Shown: positions 22,090 to 34,527, counted from the first letter of the stretch. The stretch: 64,000 bases of DNA from Anastrepha obliqua (GCF_027943255.1 NC_072893.1:95425784-95489783), one strand, 5' to 3'. Numbers and translations are program-made. The notes: a model not told the origin generated them from the sequence alone.

Positions 22090-25000
22090 ATGAGCTATAA
22101 TCAGAAACCACCTGGTGCCGGCGGCAGCGGCATGGGGGGTGGTATACCACCCAATGGACCGAACAACTCGCAGCAAGTTGCAAAGACTTTGGCTGGTATA
22201 CAACAGCAAATGCAGAATTTGGTTCACGGCCAAAATACATTACCGCAATCGTCACAGGCTGATCTAAATGTTTTCTTGCAACAGCAGCGTTTTCAAAACA
22301 TGTTGAAGCAACAGCAGTTGTTGCATTTCCAAATGCAACATCAACAACAACAACAGCAACACCAACAACAACAGCAGCAGCAACAGAAGGATCGTGGGGG
22401 CGGTGGTGTGGGCATTGGTGCTGGTGGTGGCGGCGGTGGTGAGCCATTAGCACTTACACGGACCCCAGCAGCTGCTGAGCTACTAAATAAAACATTTCAA
22501 CATCAGCAGCAGCAACCTAATGGTAGTGCCGCTGCACCAAATGCAGCATTGAATCAATTCCAACAGCAATTGCAGGCTTTGCCGCCAAATATCATTCAGC
22601 AGCTGCAAACATTGCAATATCAAATGCAACAACATCAGCAACAGCAACATCAACACCAACAACAGCAACACCAGCAGCACCAGCAACAACATCCATCACA
22701 GGCGACGCCAGCTCAACACCATCCAACTCATCAGCAACCGCCACCGTCGCCGCAACAACAGCAGCAACCTTTGTTGACTGCACACCAACAGCAACAACTT
22801 CACGGACAATTTCAGCAACAACAACAAAAAGCACTCCAACAATTCCAGCAGAGTTTGCGTTATTTCCCTACAGCTGCACCCACGCAGCCGACTGCCGCGC
22901 CGCAACCATCAAGTAGTGGTGGCAATAAAGGTGTCAGCGTTGTATCTACACAGCCTCCATCACAAGCCCCACCATCGACTGCAATCGGTAATCAACTAAA
23001 AGCACCCAATTTACCGCCAAGCACTCAAATCACACCGGTTGCAGGCAATGTTGGTTCAGGGGGCTCAGGTGGTGTTGCAGCACAGCAGGCCACCAAGAAC
23101 ACTGTTAGCAGCACACCAGTTACCACGTCAGGTCCTGCTGCCATCTCGAACGCTGCTGGCAGTGGTGGCGGTAATGTAGCCCCTACAGTCGGTGCTAAGC
23201 AAGTACCAACACCCTCCATTTCATTGTTGCCGGCGAAGGCTAGCACTTCAACCACAGCACCAACTGCCGCCCACCAACAAAGCAAATTCGGCCCTGGTAA
23301 AACATCTCCGGTTGTTAGCGCCATACCATCCCCATTTCCCACACACTTCCAGAAACCGTCAGCAGCCGTGTCTAGTGGTAATGCATCCACTAGCAATATA
23401 ATTCCAACGGCCAAAGCTGGCTCAGTGCCTACGGGTACAGCAACAATGATATCTAGCTCTTCGATTGCAACCGCAATAAATAAGTCACCACAGCAGAGTG
23501 CCAGCCCTGTATCACTTACAAAACTGACTTCGCTTGCACCACCTCCAACATCGCAATTTGGACCAGTTGCCACCGCAGCAACGGCTTCACCCACTTTGAG
23601 TGCAATCACAGCAGCACCTTCTGCAAATAACGGAAAAGCGGATAGTACAGATCAAATTACAGCAACACAAAAGGCTACGAATTCAACACCAACCTCTCCT
23701 GCGGCCCCTGGTGCCAACGTTACATCAGCTCCCGCCACGGATAAGAATGTCAAGTCAACAACTTCGGAAATACTTGAGACGGTTAAAAGTGTTGAAGTGG
23801 TGGGAAATACACCTACCAAGGCGAAAGAAGAGCATAGCGCCGCCAGCACGGCAAAACTAACTGCAGCAAAAAAGATTACTGACTGCACAGCGATCAAAGA
23901 CGTAAATGCTGCTGTTATAGATGTTAAAGCCCTGAAGCCAACTGATTTAGAAATCTCGGCTGAGAAATCAAATACACTTTATGAAAGCAAACTACCAGCG
24001 GACAATATAAGTGGTTTCGATGCTAGAGGTAGCACTGGTGGCGATGGGAAACAAGAACCAGACAAGCCACCAGCTGCAAAGGAGCAAGAAAGTGCTACAT
24101 CACTTGCGTCGAAAGTGGACCCTGGAATCCAAACTGAAGAGGTAAATAAGGTAATTATAATTAATTAGTATACCAACAGACTGATATTAAAAATAATCAT
24201 ATTTTAGAACGCAAATCAATTGGAATCTACTACAGCTGTAATCGGACAAGATGCAAAACTACCCGTAGCTGGAGAATTACATGTTACCAAGGCATCAAAG
24301 AATACAGACACGAATAGTAATACACCGACCGTTTCAGCTAAAAAGGAATGTGAGGAGAAAATTGAAAACAGGTCTATAGATACAATGGAACAGAAGGGTC
24401 GGGTCTCGGAGAAAATAGATATAGCAAAAGCAAAACCAGCAGAGGTAGTTAGTAAAAGTTCTACGGATACTGCAGAAAAACAAATGCCGACAAACGTAGA
24501 CAAAAAAGAAGCTTCAAACGCGATAAGTGACTCAAAAGCGGCAGAAGCTACCTTAACTCCGGTAGAAATCAAATCAAAGGTTGCTGCTTTAACGACAGCT
24601 GAAGTCACAACAGATGGAGACAAACGTCAATCTGGCAAAGTATCTTCCGCTGAGAAGCCAAAAGAAGAAAAAACAAAGAACATAAAGTTGGAAAAAGTGC
24701 CAGCGTCAGCACCAGCACTTGCAGTGACGTCATCTGCTGCCGAAGAACCAACTCAAAGCAATAGCAACAACCATACTGCTACAAAAAGCACAAAATCAAA
24801 GGCCCCGGAGGCCGCTCCTGATTCAACAAACAGTTATATATCAGATACAAATATTACACCAGTCAAGCGTTCGGGCCGTCAAACTAAAACTGTAGCAAAA
24901 TCGGAGAAGGCTGTAATTGAAAAGAGCGAAAAAGTATCGAGCACAAGCCGACCCAGAAAGTCAAAGAATGGTGTCAGCAGCAGCAACAATACAAGTGCTG

Positions 25001-26586
25001 TAACTGATGTGACCGCCTCGCCAGCGACACCAAAACCCGATCAAGGGCCCAGCACCAGCGCTAACGATCGCAAAAGCTCTCGCCATCGCCTCAAGACCAT
25101 ACCATTTCAAAGTCCACTCCCCGAGCTCGCATACATCACAAAGTTGTCGGCCAGCGAAGCCTCCAACTCACCAAAACCCATGTCAATGGAAGATAAGTTA
25201 ATTGTATTCTACAAAAATGAATATATGGCGGTTCGTAACGTCGAAAGCACATTTTATTTGTGTCAAACGATGCAAAATGTTTATCGGACTTCACCACGCA
25301 TTAGCATCCGTTGGTTATCGGAGGATCCAAATAACAGTGGAATTTATATACCTGATTTTTATGATCACACTGATATTGAGTGTGTACTGACGACTGTTGA
25401 ACTAAAACGTGTTGACAAGGGTCACCTTAGCTTACCGAAGAAAGAACAAGCGCGTATAGAAAGTATACTCAAGAAGGCAATTGACGTGGAAAAAGGTCTG
25501 GTACCTAGGCCAGAGCTTACAGAGGAAAATCCCGACGGCCGTAAGTAGACAGTGATACTTAAACTCGTAAAATTACATTTTATATATATATTTTTTTAAA
25601 GTGGATATATCATTGTACAAAGATGAATCTCAGATTGAAAAGAAATTTGCGGCAGGTGCTACACCCACTGGTATACGTAAATCCCGACGTAGTGGTAACA
25701 GTATTGGCACGCCAACAACTGCTAAAACCAGTACAAGTGTCGCATCAGCGGCGTCTATAACGAAAGGGCACAAACGCGGTCGAGCAAGTATTTCGGGAGC
25801 AACTGCCGGCGACAATGGTGTAAAATCGTCGACAAAGAAACGAAAATTAGCCACAAAGCGTAAATCGAAATCGAAGAAGACTACAACCACTGATGAAGAA
25901 AATGATAGCACCGATGATTCCGATGCAGAATATAAACCAAATCAAAAGAATACGGGAGCTGCTTCGAAGGCGTCGCCTCGCGCACAACGTTCACCACTGG
26001 CAAAAGCTAGAGCGGCTTCACCTATTAGCTCGACAACAGCGCGAACTAAAAACGTGTCTGTAAAGGTTTGTATGAAGTGTTTCAAAGCTTAAATTTATTT
26101 TTGATTATTTTACATTTTTCCCTTTGGATTTACAGTTGACTCCAACGGCGAGTAGTCGTGGTGAGCGGGCGAACAAACGTAAGGCCGCTGCAGATGTCCC
26201 AATTCTGACTGCAGAAAATGCGGCAACTCCAGCAAAGAGAGCTGGCGGAGCAACTTCAATAGCTGCTGCTACAGCAACACTAAATGCCTCCAAAACATCT
26301 AATACAAAAAGTAAAGGTACTAATGCACATTCTAAGTTATATTTTTGAGCTTGAATTCATTAAATTGCACGTCTATATAGCAGGTCAAGATGTCGTAATC
26401 GAAGCGAACAATAGTGCGTCGATTGCAAAGAAGGCCAACCCGGCAACGGAGACAACGGATGTAGTCAGTAGCACGACAAACGCTAGCAACACAATTGCAG
26501 TCGATAGCACAACTGCTGCTGCCACCACCAGTGGCGGCGGAAATGGAGGCAGTACTAACAATAGGCCGACCAGAAGTCGAAAATAG
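22090..26586 (+). CDS. Large poly-glutamine nuclear protein with a conserved C-terminal domain
   Basis: Five exons: 22090-24141 (an alternative donor at 24150 adds three codons), 24208-25540, 25602-26065, 26136-26316 and 26384-26586. All junctions are GT-AG and keep frame, giving about 1,410 residues. Residues 75-105 and 185-260 are Q/H-rich. A long S/T/A/P-rich, disordered-looking region follows. Residues about 1010-1115 are compact and well mixed (LIVFYKNEYMAVRNVESTFY, then IRWLSEDPNNSGIYIPDFYD) and resemble a small BAH- or Tudor-like chromatin-reader fold, which is inference. A basic cluster (KKRKLATKRKSKSKK) soon after is a probable nuclear localisation signal. I do not recognise a named fly gene. 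Roles in transcription or chromatin are suggested by composition only. The promoter may be the distant site at 12933. Confidence 0.85.
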
Positions 26587-29500
26587 AAAATATAAGTAGT
26601 TAGAAGAGAGTTAATGCGTTTATGATTAGTAGCGTTATTATGCAGTTTCCTCATTCCCCAAAAACTACAAATTTAAATACGCTCAGAAAACATAAAAAAA
26701 CTAATATGCATAGTAGAATTTCGAGAAAGTAAAACAAAACGATCGGATTTTGCACTGATGCTGGAAAACGTTCGAACAAAATGTGTTTTAGATTTAGAAT
26801 GTATGTAAAAAGAGTTCGACGCATACTCGACAAAATCTTGCACATATAAGATGTATACAGAGTGTGCAACATAACCCTAAAATAATAGATGTGTTCGCGG
26901 CATTCAACAATTACGGCAATATTGCGACTCTGTTATTTTTTTGATGGCATGTTGCTGACACTCAGCTGATTAGCTGCTACAATATTGTAGAAGTTATGTC
27001 ACGCCGAACGTGTTGCGTGCGAATATGGACCAATAACTTCGTTTCATTTTAACTTAATTTTTCGAAGAAAGCGAAAAATAAACTATATTAAATTTGAAAA
27101 CAATATTTGTAAAGTAAACACTTACGTTTACTCTTCCATTTCAATTTAGCAGTGACAACTTTTCTATTGTGCTTGATTAGCTAGTGATGATCAGTAGATT
27201 GCCAACATTTTACTGACAGATTTCGTGACGTTGGCATTGTTGCAGAATTTTTGTAACAGAATATGATGCCATCTCATAAAAAGTAACACTGCCGCAATTA
27301 TTACAACTCAAAACACTCAATATGACGCAATATTATTATTTTTTAATATACCAATTTCCTTCCACCAAATTTGTATACGCTAATATAGATTGTATTGTTG
27401 TCAAACGTTAAAGTAAAACTGCATGCTTATGAAGGATTTAAGACGACTTGCTGCATCCACCAAATTTTCTGCGGACATTAGCCACTAATCTGTACTGGGA
27501 AATGGAAGTGTTGTGTATTTTTTCTTAATTTACATCAGATTTTGTCTTGGAATATAATTTGTTTCGTCAATTTATATGTATACTTTATCCTATTTTCTAT
27601 GTCGTTAGATTTAAATTTTTTGTTTGCAATTAGTGTTTCATGGTTATTTGTAAGTAATAGTTCTACTGCTTAGTCTTTATTTTTGTATTTAGGGCTATAT
27701 AAGCTATATAGTGGATGTATTGATATATTTAAACACTTTTCTTATATGTATACAAAGTACAGATCCTAAAGTGAAAATAATCGAAATAAACTAGAGTAAA
27801 GTAAAGAGAGCGATAGGCACGATAACTTGTCGCTTGAACAGTAGAAAATATTTTCCAGAACAGAAACTTTTGGGAAACTTTAGAGCGCAAAATACTCCCC
27901 ATACATTTTGGGGAATGCTGTTGAAATGACAGTCGTTTCGGTAAAATAGATTTGTCTGTCGTCGGAGCGATAGCCTTAGACCCTACCGCCGTCGGAGCAA
28001 AATGGCGACTTGCAATGTTAACTCATTTGCGAAGGTCTGGATATCGGTAAGAGCTTATTTTCACTAATAAGATAATATTATTTTTTATTAATATCTCCCA
28101 GATGTTAAAAAATTTGCTTCTTTAAGTAGCTCAAACAAAAAATAATAATATGAGTAGTGTCTTTATAAAGCAACAACAGTAACATTAAAGTCATTGTAGA
28201 ATGAGTTATTCATGCTTAAACACATTAGATACAGAAGGCAAATGAAGGCATCAAATTGAATAACTTCTGTTCTGAGTCGCAAAAATAGAAATGTTTGCGT
28301 TTCATTCAAAGAAGCGCATGAAGCAAGAATATTCTACATCATAATATCAGAAATAATGAAAAGCTAAAATGGATAAATACGTTGCTATTCAAGGGAAAAT
28401 GAGTGTGCATTAAGGCAATATTTAAGCACCGATGTAATATCAAAATGAAACTTTAAATGAATGCAGGGAAGAAATCAATAGATATTTGAATGTATGAAAA
28501 ATGTACTCATTCCCATTAAGAAAAAATAACATAGATTAACATAAATCACACAGAAAAGAAACATAAAAAATGTATATTATAACAATGGGTTTGGAGAAAA
28601 TTGTAAAAGTATATGCTCAGTAAATGGGTCAAAGAGGCAAAGTGTAGTGCAAGCGCGCGCATAGTTATTTAATAAACTATATGAAGTGCAGTGCAAGTAA
28701 GAAAATAAAGCATAAATTATACTAAACTAGCCATTCAAATATCATCAAATTAAAAATGTAGATTGTAATGTTTCGAAATATACGCATATATATGCATGTA
28801 TGTATATGCAGACCAGTATGTATACAAACAATGCACTTAAAATGTGTATGTTAATATGGCTAACATGACAAGAATAAAAAAATTAAAACACTTCATTTTA
28901 ATGCGAATTAATTTCTCAAAAACTGGACTTGACGTGTTGAAAATTGCATTTCTTTTGTTCTTTTGTAAGAAATTTGTGTATGCTAACAGGCAGAAAAAAA
29001 TAGAAAAAATATTACAAAAAAAAAAAAAACTGCAAATAACAGCAATTATAAAATAAGATTAATAATTATGTAAGAATACATTGACTTTTCTTTTAAATTA
29101 TCAGCAAACACAACAACGCGCCAATGTAAGTTTCATTAATTTAGGTTTTAGCATAGAAAGTTTCAAACATTTGGGGGCGCGATTCTTAACAAAACAAATG
29201 CATGAGAATATTAATTATATATACAAATAAATATAAACATTAATGCCGAGTTAGCGAACCCAAATATACATATATACAACAACATAAATAGTACATAAAA
29301 CGAGGCATTTATAATAGCCTGCATACAATTTAATACAAAATCAGAGAAAATTAAGCAAAATGATCAATGTATGTATCAAAAAAAAAAAAAAAAAACTTAC
29401 GATAAAAAACATTTCACACGCCGCAGCCATGATTTCATTCATTTTACTCAAGATTTGTAACAGCAAGAAATCAATGACTTTGTGTTGGTTAATTTAAATA

Positions 29501-30250
29501 ACATACATGAACACACTGCAATATTAGCGGCTAAAGGATTTTAAAGAAACACAAAACAGAAGCAGGTATAAAACAAGTGTAGTATTTATGGAAAAACAGA
29601 TAAATATTAATATTGCGTCAACACAATAGCCAACGCGATGTACATCGTGACTATTGGTATGTTACCAGCCAATTTGGCATTCGTAACAGTGCAATTGCAA
29701 TTTGGCACCAGCACGGCTCTAAAAGTCTGCTATAGACCCATTTTTTAATAAATTCAAAAATATGCAGACCTGGCGCAACAAATACAAAGGCAAAAGCAAA
29801 GAGCTTGCAAGATCATCAAAGGAAACAGTTTTATATAGAAAAAATATCTTACAAAAAGCTAGAATATGAAAATGAAATATGAATTATATAATAAAGTAAA
29901 TTTGAATGGATAAATCAAAGAAATAAAAAATGTTAGTTATGTATACATACGGGAAAGCAACGTATTCCGCACTAAGAATATATCATATTCTCCTTGGTTT
30001 TAGTGTATTGTTTCCTTTCGAGGATATTCAAATAAATTCACCCAATAATGAATGAATATATAATTATATAAATAAATGAATGCGAAAAGGTACAGAATTC
30101 TTAAAATAATAACATTAAAAATATTAAAAATGCATTATATATGCATACAATTTAATTTACGATTTAAGTTTATGATATAAGTAACTAAAACAAAACGGAA
30201 TAAAATTCATTTTGAAATTCAATAAAAAGAATTGCAACCTTTCGTTTCTT
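26587..30250 (+). other. Probable long 3' UTR and downstream flank of the Q-rich protein gene
   Basis: AT-rich sequence with many A-runs and no coding signal. Several AATAAA hexamers occur; the last clear one is at 30221-30226, so the transcript may extend to about 30250. Imperfectly complementary arms near 26908-26955 and 27265-27305 suggest an old MITE. A short hairpin-SINE fragment lies at 27893-27950. Confidence 0.4.
27893..27950 (-). mobile_element. Hairpin SINE-like repeat, short fragment
   Basis: CCCATACATTTTGGGGAATG followed by CTGTTGAAATGACAGTC matches the hairpin and adjoining part of the copies at 30.4 and 32.4 kb in the same orientation. Both ends of the unit are missing. Confidence 0.5.
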
Positions 30251-30405
30251 TTAGAGGACTTAGAGAGACAATAACTTGAGATATATTTTCAGGGTGTCCG
30301 GTGGCAGAAATAGGTTTTATATTTAAAGTTTCTCTCCAACCGCTGAGCGTATGATGGGAGGGGATCGCGTTAGCTTCGTTATTCGTGTGGGTTATTTAGT
30401 TACGA

Positions 30406-30533
30406 TCTTGTTGTTGTAGCAGCATAAACATTCCCCATACTTACATACGGGGGAATGCTGCTGGGGTGACAGTCCTTGGCCGGATATAAATCCGGGTCGT
30501 TTCGGTAACGTAGAACCGACTGTCGTGGAAACG
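30406..30533 (-). mobile_element. Hairpin SINE-like repeat with target duplication, copy 2
   Basis: On the minus strand it runs from CCACGACAGTCGGTTCTACG through CCCGGATTTATATCCGGCC to a hairpin around GCATTCCCCC and ends in GCTACAACAACA. TTAGTTACGA flanks both ends (30396-30405, 30534-30543), a 10-bp target duplication that supports insertion by reverse transcription. Confidence 0.75.
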
Positions 30534-30599
30534 TTAGTTACGACGTCTTAGTGGACGGGTGAACAAAGTACGTTCTTAATCGAAGCGTGTTTCAAGGCC

Positions 30600-30795
30600 A
30601 ATTATTGGGCTGCAACTTTCACGTTACGTTTTTATATTATTAGTTGGTTTAGTTTAAATCTCACAAATCACAATATTACCAAGCCATTCACTGAATTTTC
30701 AGAAACGTGTTTGTTTTGTATTGCAAAGGGACCTGACGTCAGACTTGTCAAAATCGGGAAAAATAAAGTAACTGTTTTGGGAACGTGCCATCATT
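30600..30795 (+). repeat. Dispersed repeat, copy 2
   Basis: Matches the reverse complement of 9885-10100. It shares the ordered blocks TTAGTTGGTTTAGTTTAAA-like, CATTCACTGAATTTTCAG and TTGTCAAAATCGGG. Class unknown. Confidence 0.6.
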
Positions 30796-30835
30796 AATAC
30801 TCAGTTCGCTTTGGGTTGTGAGACTAGATACCTTG

Positions 30836-30955
30836 TTATTGTAGCAGCTGAAACATTCCTCGTACATCTACGGCGAACGCTGACGCTGGAGTGACAGTCC
30901 TTGACCGGGCATAAATCTGGGTCGTTCCGGTGACGTAGAACCGATTACCGTCCGA
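30836..30955 (-). mobile_element. Hairpin SINE-like repeat, copy 3
   Basis: Same order of blocks as copy 2 but more diverged: TAGCAGCTGAAACATTCCTC, GACAGTCCTTGACCGGGC, AAATCTGGGTCGTTCCGG. No convincing target duplication. Confidence 0.65.
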
Positions 30956-31296
30956 ATGTTACCAGAGAAATAAACGCGCTTGCTCCTTCAATGTAATGTC
31001 TTATCGGCCGAAAGAAACGCACACCTATTCAACTCCCAATAATATCTTAGATTTCATATGAGAACTGGATCTGGATCATATGTATATACAACCGTTGAAA
31101 AATACTTAAGAACATTAGGTTCTGCATATTGCAGTAGGTTAAGGCTAAGCAGTAACTATATGCTATCAAAATAGTAGCCCTACCATTGGACTAGAAAACT
31201 TCGGAAGATCTCCCATCATTTCGAAATAAACTAATTACTGAAACCAGAATTGGGTCTACGCTCCAACTGGAGTTAAAGGAAATTATATAAATAAGT

Positions 31297-31482
31297 GAAG
31301 GAACACCGCATGATACTAACCACCTATTCACATACCCTTTTAAACCCACTCGCCTAACACCCCTCTCTCTGGACCCAACCTGTCGAAATAGCACGTTCCC
31401 GGGTCTACCGTTAGATGAGTTAAACGATGACGATCGGTGACCACCGCATTGACAGGCAAACTAGCAAACTGTTATAACAACA
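31297..31482 (+). mobile_element. Jockey-type LINE 3' fragment (copy D)
   Basis: The stretch from GAAGGAACACCGCATGATAC through GGACCCAACCTGTCGAAAT to CTGTTATAACAACA matches the 3' end of copies A and C. It is severely 5' truncated, about 186 bp. No target duplication was recognised. Confidence 0.7.
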
Positions 31483-31732
31483 ATTTAATACTATTATGTT
31501 TTTGTTTTTTATATTTTTATGTTGACTGATTTTATTGATTTAAGAACTATACCCAGTTTTCTTCTTTTGAGACTTTTTCAATAAAATCAGTCTTTTTGTC
31601 TAAGGAAAACATAATATTTTTTACTTCATGTGCAAAAGTTAATACAATGCGAAATACGTTTGAGAAAAATTCTTAAGGAGGAATTAAATAGTGAAATCAC
31701 CAAAAAATTTAAAAGTTAAAAGTTAAAAATTT
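31483..31732. other. AT-rich spacer
   Basis: No feature recognised between the LINE fragment and the Tc1 remnant. Confidence 0.4.
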
Positions 31733-32700
31733 TGTTTAAAATCCTTTTTGCTTTATTATTGATGTATAGCGCCTTTGTATTGACATTATTAAACGTTTAC
31801 AACGTTCAACAGGAATGGATTCCCATTCTGCATTCGCTTTTTCAAATATCTGATCCAAAATTTATGATATTATGTTGAGTGTGTTTTTTACATCGTTCTA
31901 GAGATGTCCTATTGGATTTAACTCGACACTCGAAGATGCCCAATCCAAAACTGTGATCAAATTGTCTTCGAAAAACCATTTTCCACATAAGAAGTCTGCT
32001 TTGGATCATTGTCGTGTTGAAATTTTCAAATCACCGGTAAATTCTCTTTCGCATAAGGTAGCATTACATTTTGAAGTATCTGAATGTACTTGACCGCACC
32101 CATATTACCTTCAATACGATGAATTGTTCGACACCGTTCCATCAAAAGTAGCCTCACACCATTATTAAGCTTCCCCCGAGCTTTATGATTGGTGAGACGA
32201 ACTTGGGGTCGAATCCTGCACATCCATTTGAACCAACTCTTTTTTCGCCTCATCGCTGAATAAAATATAACGCCACTGATTTTGAATCCAGAACATGTGC
32301 TCTCCAGAAAACTCAATTCGACGTTTTAATTGCAATGCTGTTATCAATAGCTTTTTCCGTACCAGTGGACCGTGAAGCCCTGCTTCTGCAAATCGAAGCG
32401 CAACTGTTCTTGTTGTTGTTGTTGTGTTGTAGCAGCATAAACATTCCCCGTGTATATACGAGGAATGCTGCTGAAGTGACAGTCCTTGGCCGAATATAAA
32501 TCCGGGTCGTTCCGGTTACGTAGAACCGACTGTCGTGGTTCGCAACTGTTCTCTTCGTTATTTGCTTTTCCAGGTGCACAGGGGTGTTAGCAGCACTCTT
32601 CCTGGTATCCTGTTTTGATAATCTAACGATCACCTTATCAATCTGGTTAGTAGTATTTCGCGTTTTCTTTTTTTCTGGAGACACAAACATCGAGGGCTTT
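31733..32700 (-). mobile_element. Decayed Tc1-like element carrying a SINE insertion
   Basis: Minus-strand blocks run in transposase order. An N-terminal helix-turn-helix region lies at 32690-32555. The catalytic domain starts around 32290 (WRYILFSDEA-like) and continues through YIQILQNVMLPYAKENLP at about 32100-32045 and a degenerate second-aspartate block just beyond. Stops and frameshifts are frequent. The hairpin SINE at 32411-32540 interrupts it. Terminal repeats were not identified, so the outer limits are approximate. Confidence 0.65.
32411..32540 (-). mobile_element. Hairpin SINE-like repeat with 12-bp target duplication, copy 4
   Basis: The best-preserved copy, 130 bp. CGCAACTGTTCT lies immediately on both sides (32399-32410 and 32541-32552). 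On the minus strand it starts CCACGACAGTCGG, passes CCGGAACGACCCGGATTTAT and the hairpin, and ends in an ACAACA-repeat tail. It sits inside a Tc1-like transposase, so it is younger than that element. No A or B box is visible, so it may derive from a LINE 3' end or another RNA rather than a tRNA. Confidence 0.85.
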
Positions 32701-33066
32701 AAAAGAATTTATGGCGAAATGCCATTCCGAAGGGGAAAAGTGTGATTCCAGTCACGGAAGTTTTGAAATAACCTAAATCGACAGTATTTAATATATTGAA
32801 AATATAATGATAACTATTCTTTTCTTAGTTAGTTGGTACTGGAAGAATTAACATGGCTACATTACCAAAAATTTGGTAATTGTGGACGTACACCCAAAGC
32901 TATCAGACATTTTGCGCACAGTAACGAGTATAGAGCGTACACTCCTAGAAAATGTCCCTTCTTTCAAGGACTAAGGCGAGTATTGGTTGAACTAGGCTAA
33001 GGAATACGTATTTCAAAAAAAAAAAAAAACGCACGTAAAACTCAGACAAATTCATGAATTTTTTAT

Positions 33067-33400
33067 TTAAATCGATAGTACAGTCCATATAATTGTATGT
33101 TTGAAGATTATTTCATGAAAATGTTGACAGCGACTGCGCTTCAAATGGTCCATCCGCTTAGTCCAATTTTGGCATACTCTTCCCAATGTTTCGGCCGGTA
33201 TCTTACATATAAATGCTTTAATGTTGTCTTCCAATGCGTTAATTGAAGCAGGCTTGTCTGAACAGACAAGAGCTTTAACATAGCTCCACAAAAAATAATC
33301 TAAAGGCGTTACCTTTGACGGTAGCGGACAGATGTATATTGTATACTGTGAGGCCCAGTGATTATACGTATAGCCGCATCTCGTCAATCAGTTCACACAG
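33067..33400 (-). mobile_element. DD41D mariner remnant, C-terminus
   Basis: The minus-strand frame contains VTPLDYFLWSYVKALV, equivalent to the third-aspartate block of DD41D mariners, and ends with QNWTKRMDHLKRSRC..HFHEIIF, like the NWVDRM...SHLNDIIF end of the copy at 60543-61435. The N-terminal two-thirds is missing or unrecognisable. Confidence 0.6.
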
Positions 33401-33449
33401 ATGCCTTCTGACGTGTCTAGAAGAGTGCTTAGCCTCCTCAAAGTGATGT

Positions 33450-33570
33450 TGTTGTCGTAGCAGCATAAACAATGTCCTTACATGTACGGGAGTTGGCGCT
33501 GGAGTGACAAGTCTTTCACCAGATATAAATCCGGGTCACTCCGATAACGTAGAACAGACTGCCGTGGGAA
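33450..33570 (-). mobile_element. Hairpin SINE-like repeat, copy 5
   Basis: GTAGCAGCATAAACAATGTC, GCTGGAGTGACAAGTCTTTC and ATAAATCCGGGTCACTCCG appear in the family order. It is diverged in the hairpin and shows no clear target duplication. Confidence 0.65.
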
Positions 33571-33574
33571 TGAG

Positions 33575-34107
33575 AAGTGTCTACCGGAGCAGAAATTGCA
33601 TTCGTAGCGTGTTGTTAAAGGATGATGTTTAAAGCTAGAACTTGTGTTTCAACATCTACATAGGTACATATATCCCATGCTAATAGCACAAAAAAATGTT
33701 TAAATAGAAAATTAGTTCGAGTGACTTTCAATTTTTCAAATTTTTGGCATGAAAACTTGTAAGTTTTATATTTTTGTACCCATTTGAATATTTTTGTATT
33801 CGAGGGAAAATACTAGCAAATTACCAGAATGGTAGTTAATGTCTTATCCTTAATGGAGGAAAAATTGAATTGCATATACATTAATATGCCCTGAATAGTG
33901 TTGTGGAAACGCAGCCAAGTAAATAAAAAATTCTAATTCTATTAATCAAATACGTATATTTATAATGAACTAAATAATTACCTACAATTTATTATTGTTC
34001 TTGTTCAATCAATTATTTATTTCCTTTCAGACATCATCATTTGTACATTATTTTTATTTACCAATATTCAAATAAGCCATTTTGAATTGAAGTGAATTTG
34101 TTTAAAC
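33575..34107. other. Spacer and 3' flank of the MYCBP-like gene
   Basis: AT-rich. On the minus strand an AATAAA-type signal occurs near 34015, about 90 bp past the stop codon of the gene at 34108, and is a plausible polyadenylation signal. Nothing else was recognised. Confidence 0.4.
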
Positions 34108-34527
34108 TTAGCTTATGTGTTGATTCTGTTGTCCGCCCATTTGCTCCTCACTATCAACTGCAGCGTTCAACGCATTGTTGAACTCGTTCGTCGCATTTTC
34201 AAACTCATCTGGCCCCGCATCAATATCTTGCAATTGTTCGTCCACATTGTCAATTCCAAGCTCTTTTAGTATTCCACGTAAGCGTCGAATCTCACGATGC
34301 GCGTCGTCCAACTCGTGCTCCATATTTTCAATAATTTCATCCGGTATGGGCTTATCACCCAATTCCTCCCGTATGAAGTCCAAAGGATTTTCTGGCTTCA
34401 CCTTCGCTTGCAATAATTTGTTGAATATTTCGTTAAGTTTGCCAGTTATACCACATTCCCGCAGATATGCATGTCGCAGATCTTTTTTCGCTTCAGATGA
34501 GAGTTCTTCATTTAAAAGCACTTCCAT
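34108..34527 (-). CDS. MYCBP/AMY-1-like small coiled-coil protein
   Basis: Single exon, 139 residues from ATG at 34527; the frame is open further upstream, but the added 39 residues look like translated leader. The N-terminal half (RHAYLRECGITGKLNEIF, then PLDFIREELG) follows the pattern of the c-Myc-binding protein family, in which a short Dpy-30/RIIa-like helical hairpin containing ALDF..HHLG precedes a coiled coil. Here a charged helix (ENMEHELDDAHREIRRLRG) follows, then an acidic and Q/N-rich tail. Family members bind A-kinase anchoring or ciliary proteins; a role here is not shown by sequence. No internal damage is visible. A mutated partial copy lies at 42320-42520. Another Dpy-30-like adaptor is the main alternative. 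Confidence 0.72.
   Translation of the reverse strand: MEVLLNEELSSEAKKDLRHAYLRECGITGKLNEIFNKLLQAKVKPENPLDFIREELGDKPIPDEIIENMEHELDDAHREIRRLRGILKELGIDNVDEQLQDIDAGPDEFENATNEFNNALNAAVDSEEQMGGQQNQHIS

Noticed and set aside
22055..23609. Long minus-strand open frames opposite the Q-rich gene
   Set aside because: Antisense translation of CAG/CAA and GCA repeats gives L-, V- or A-rich shadows with no independent coding evidence.
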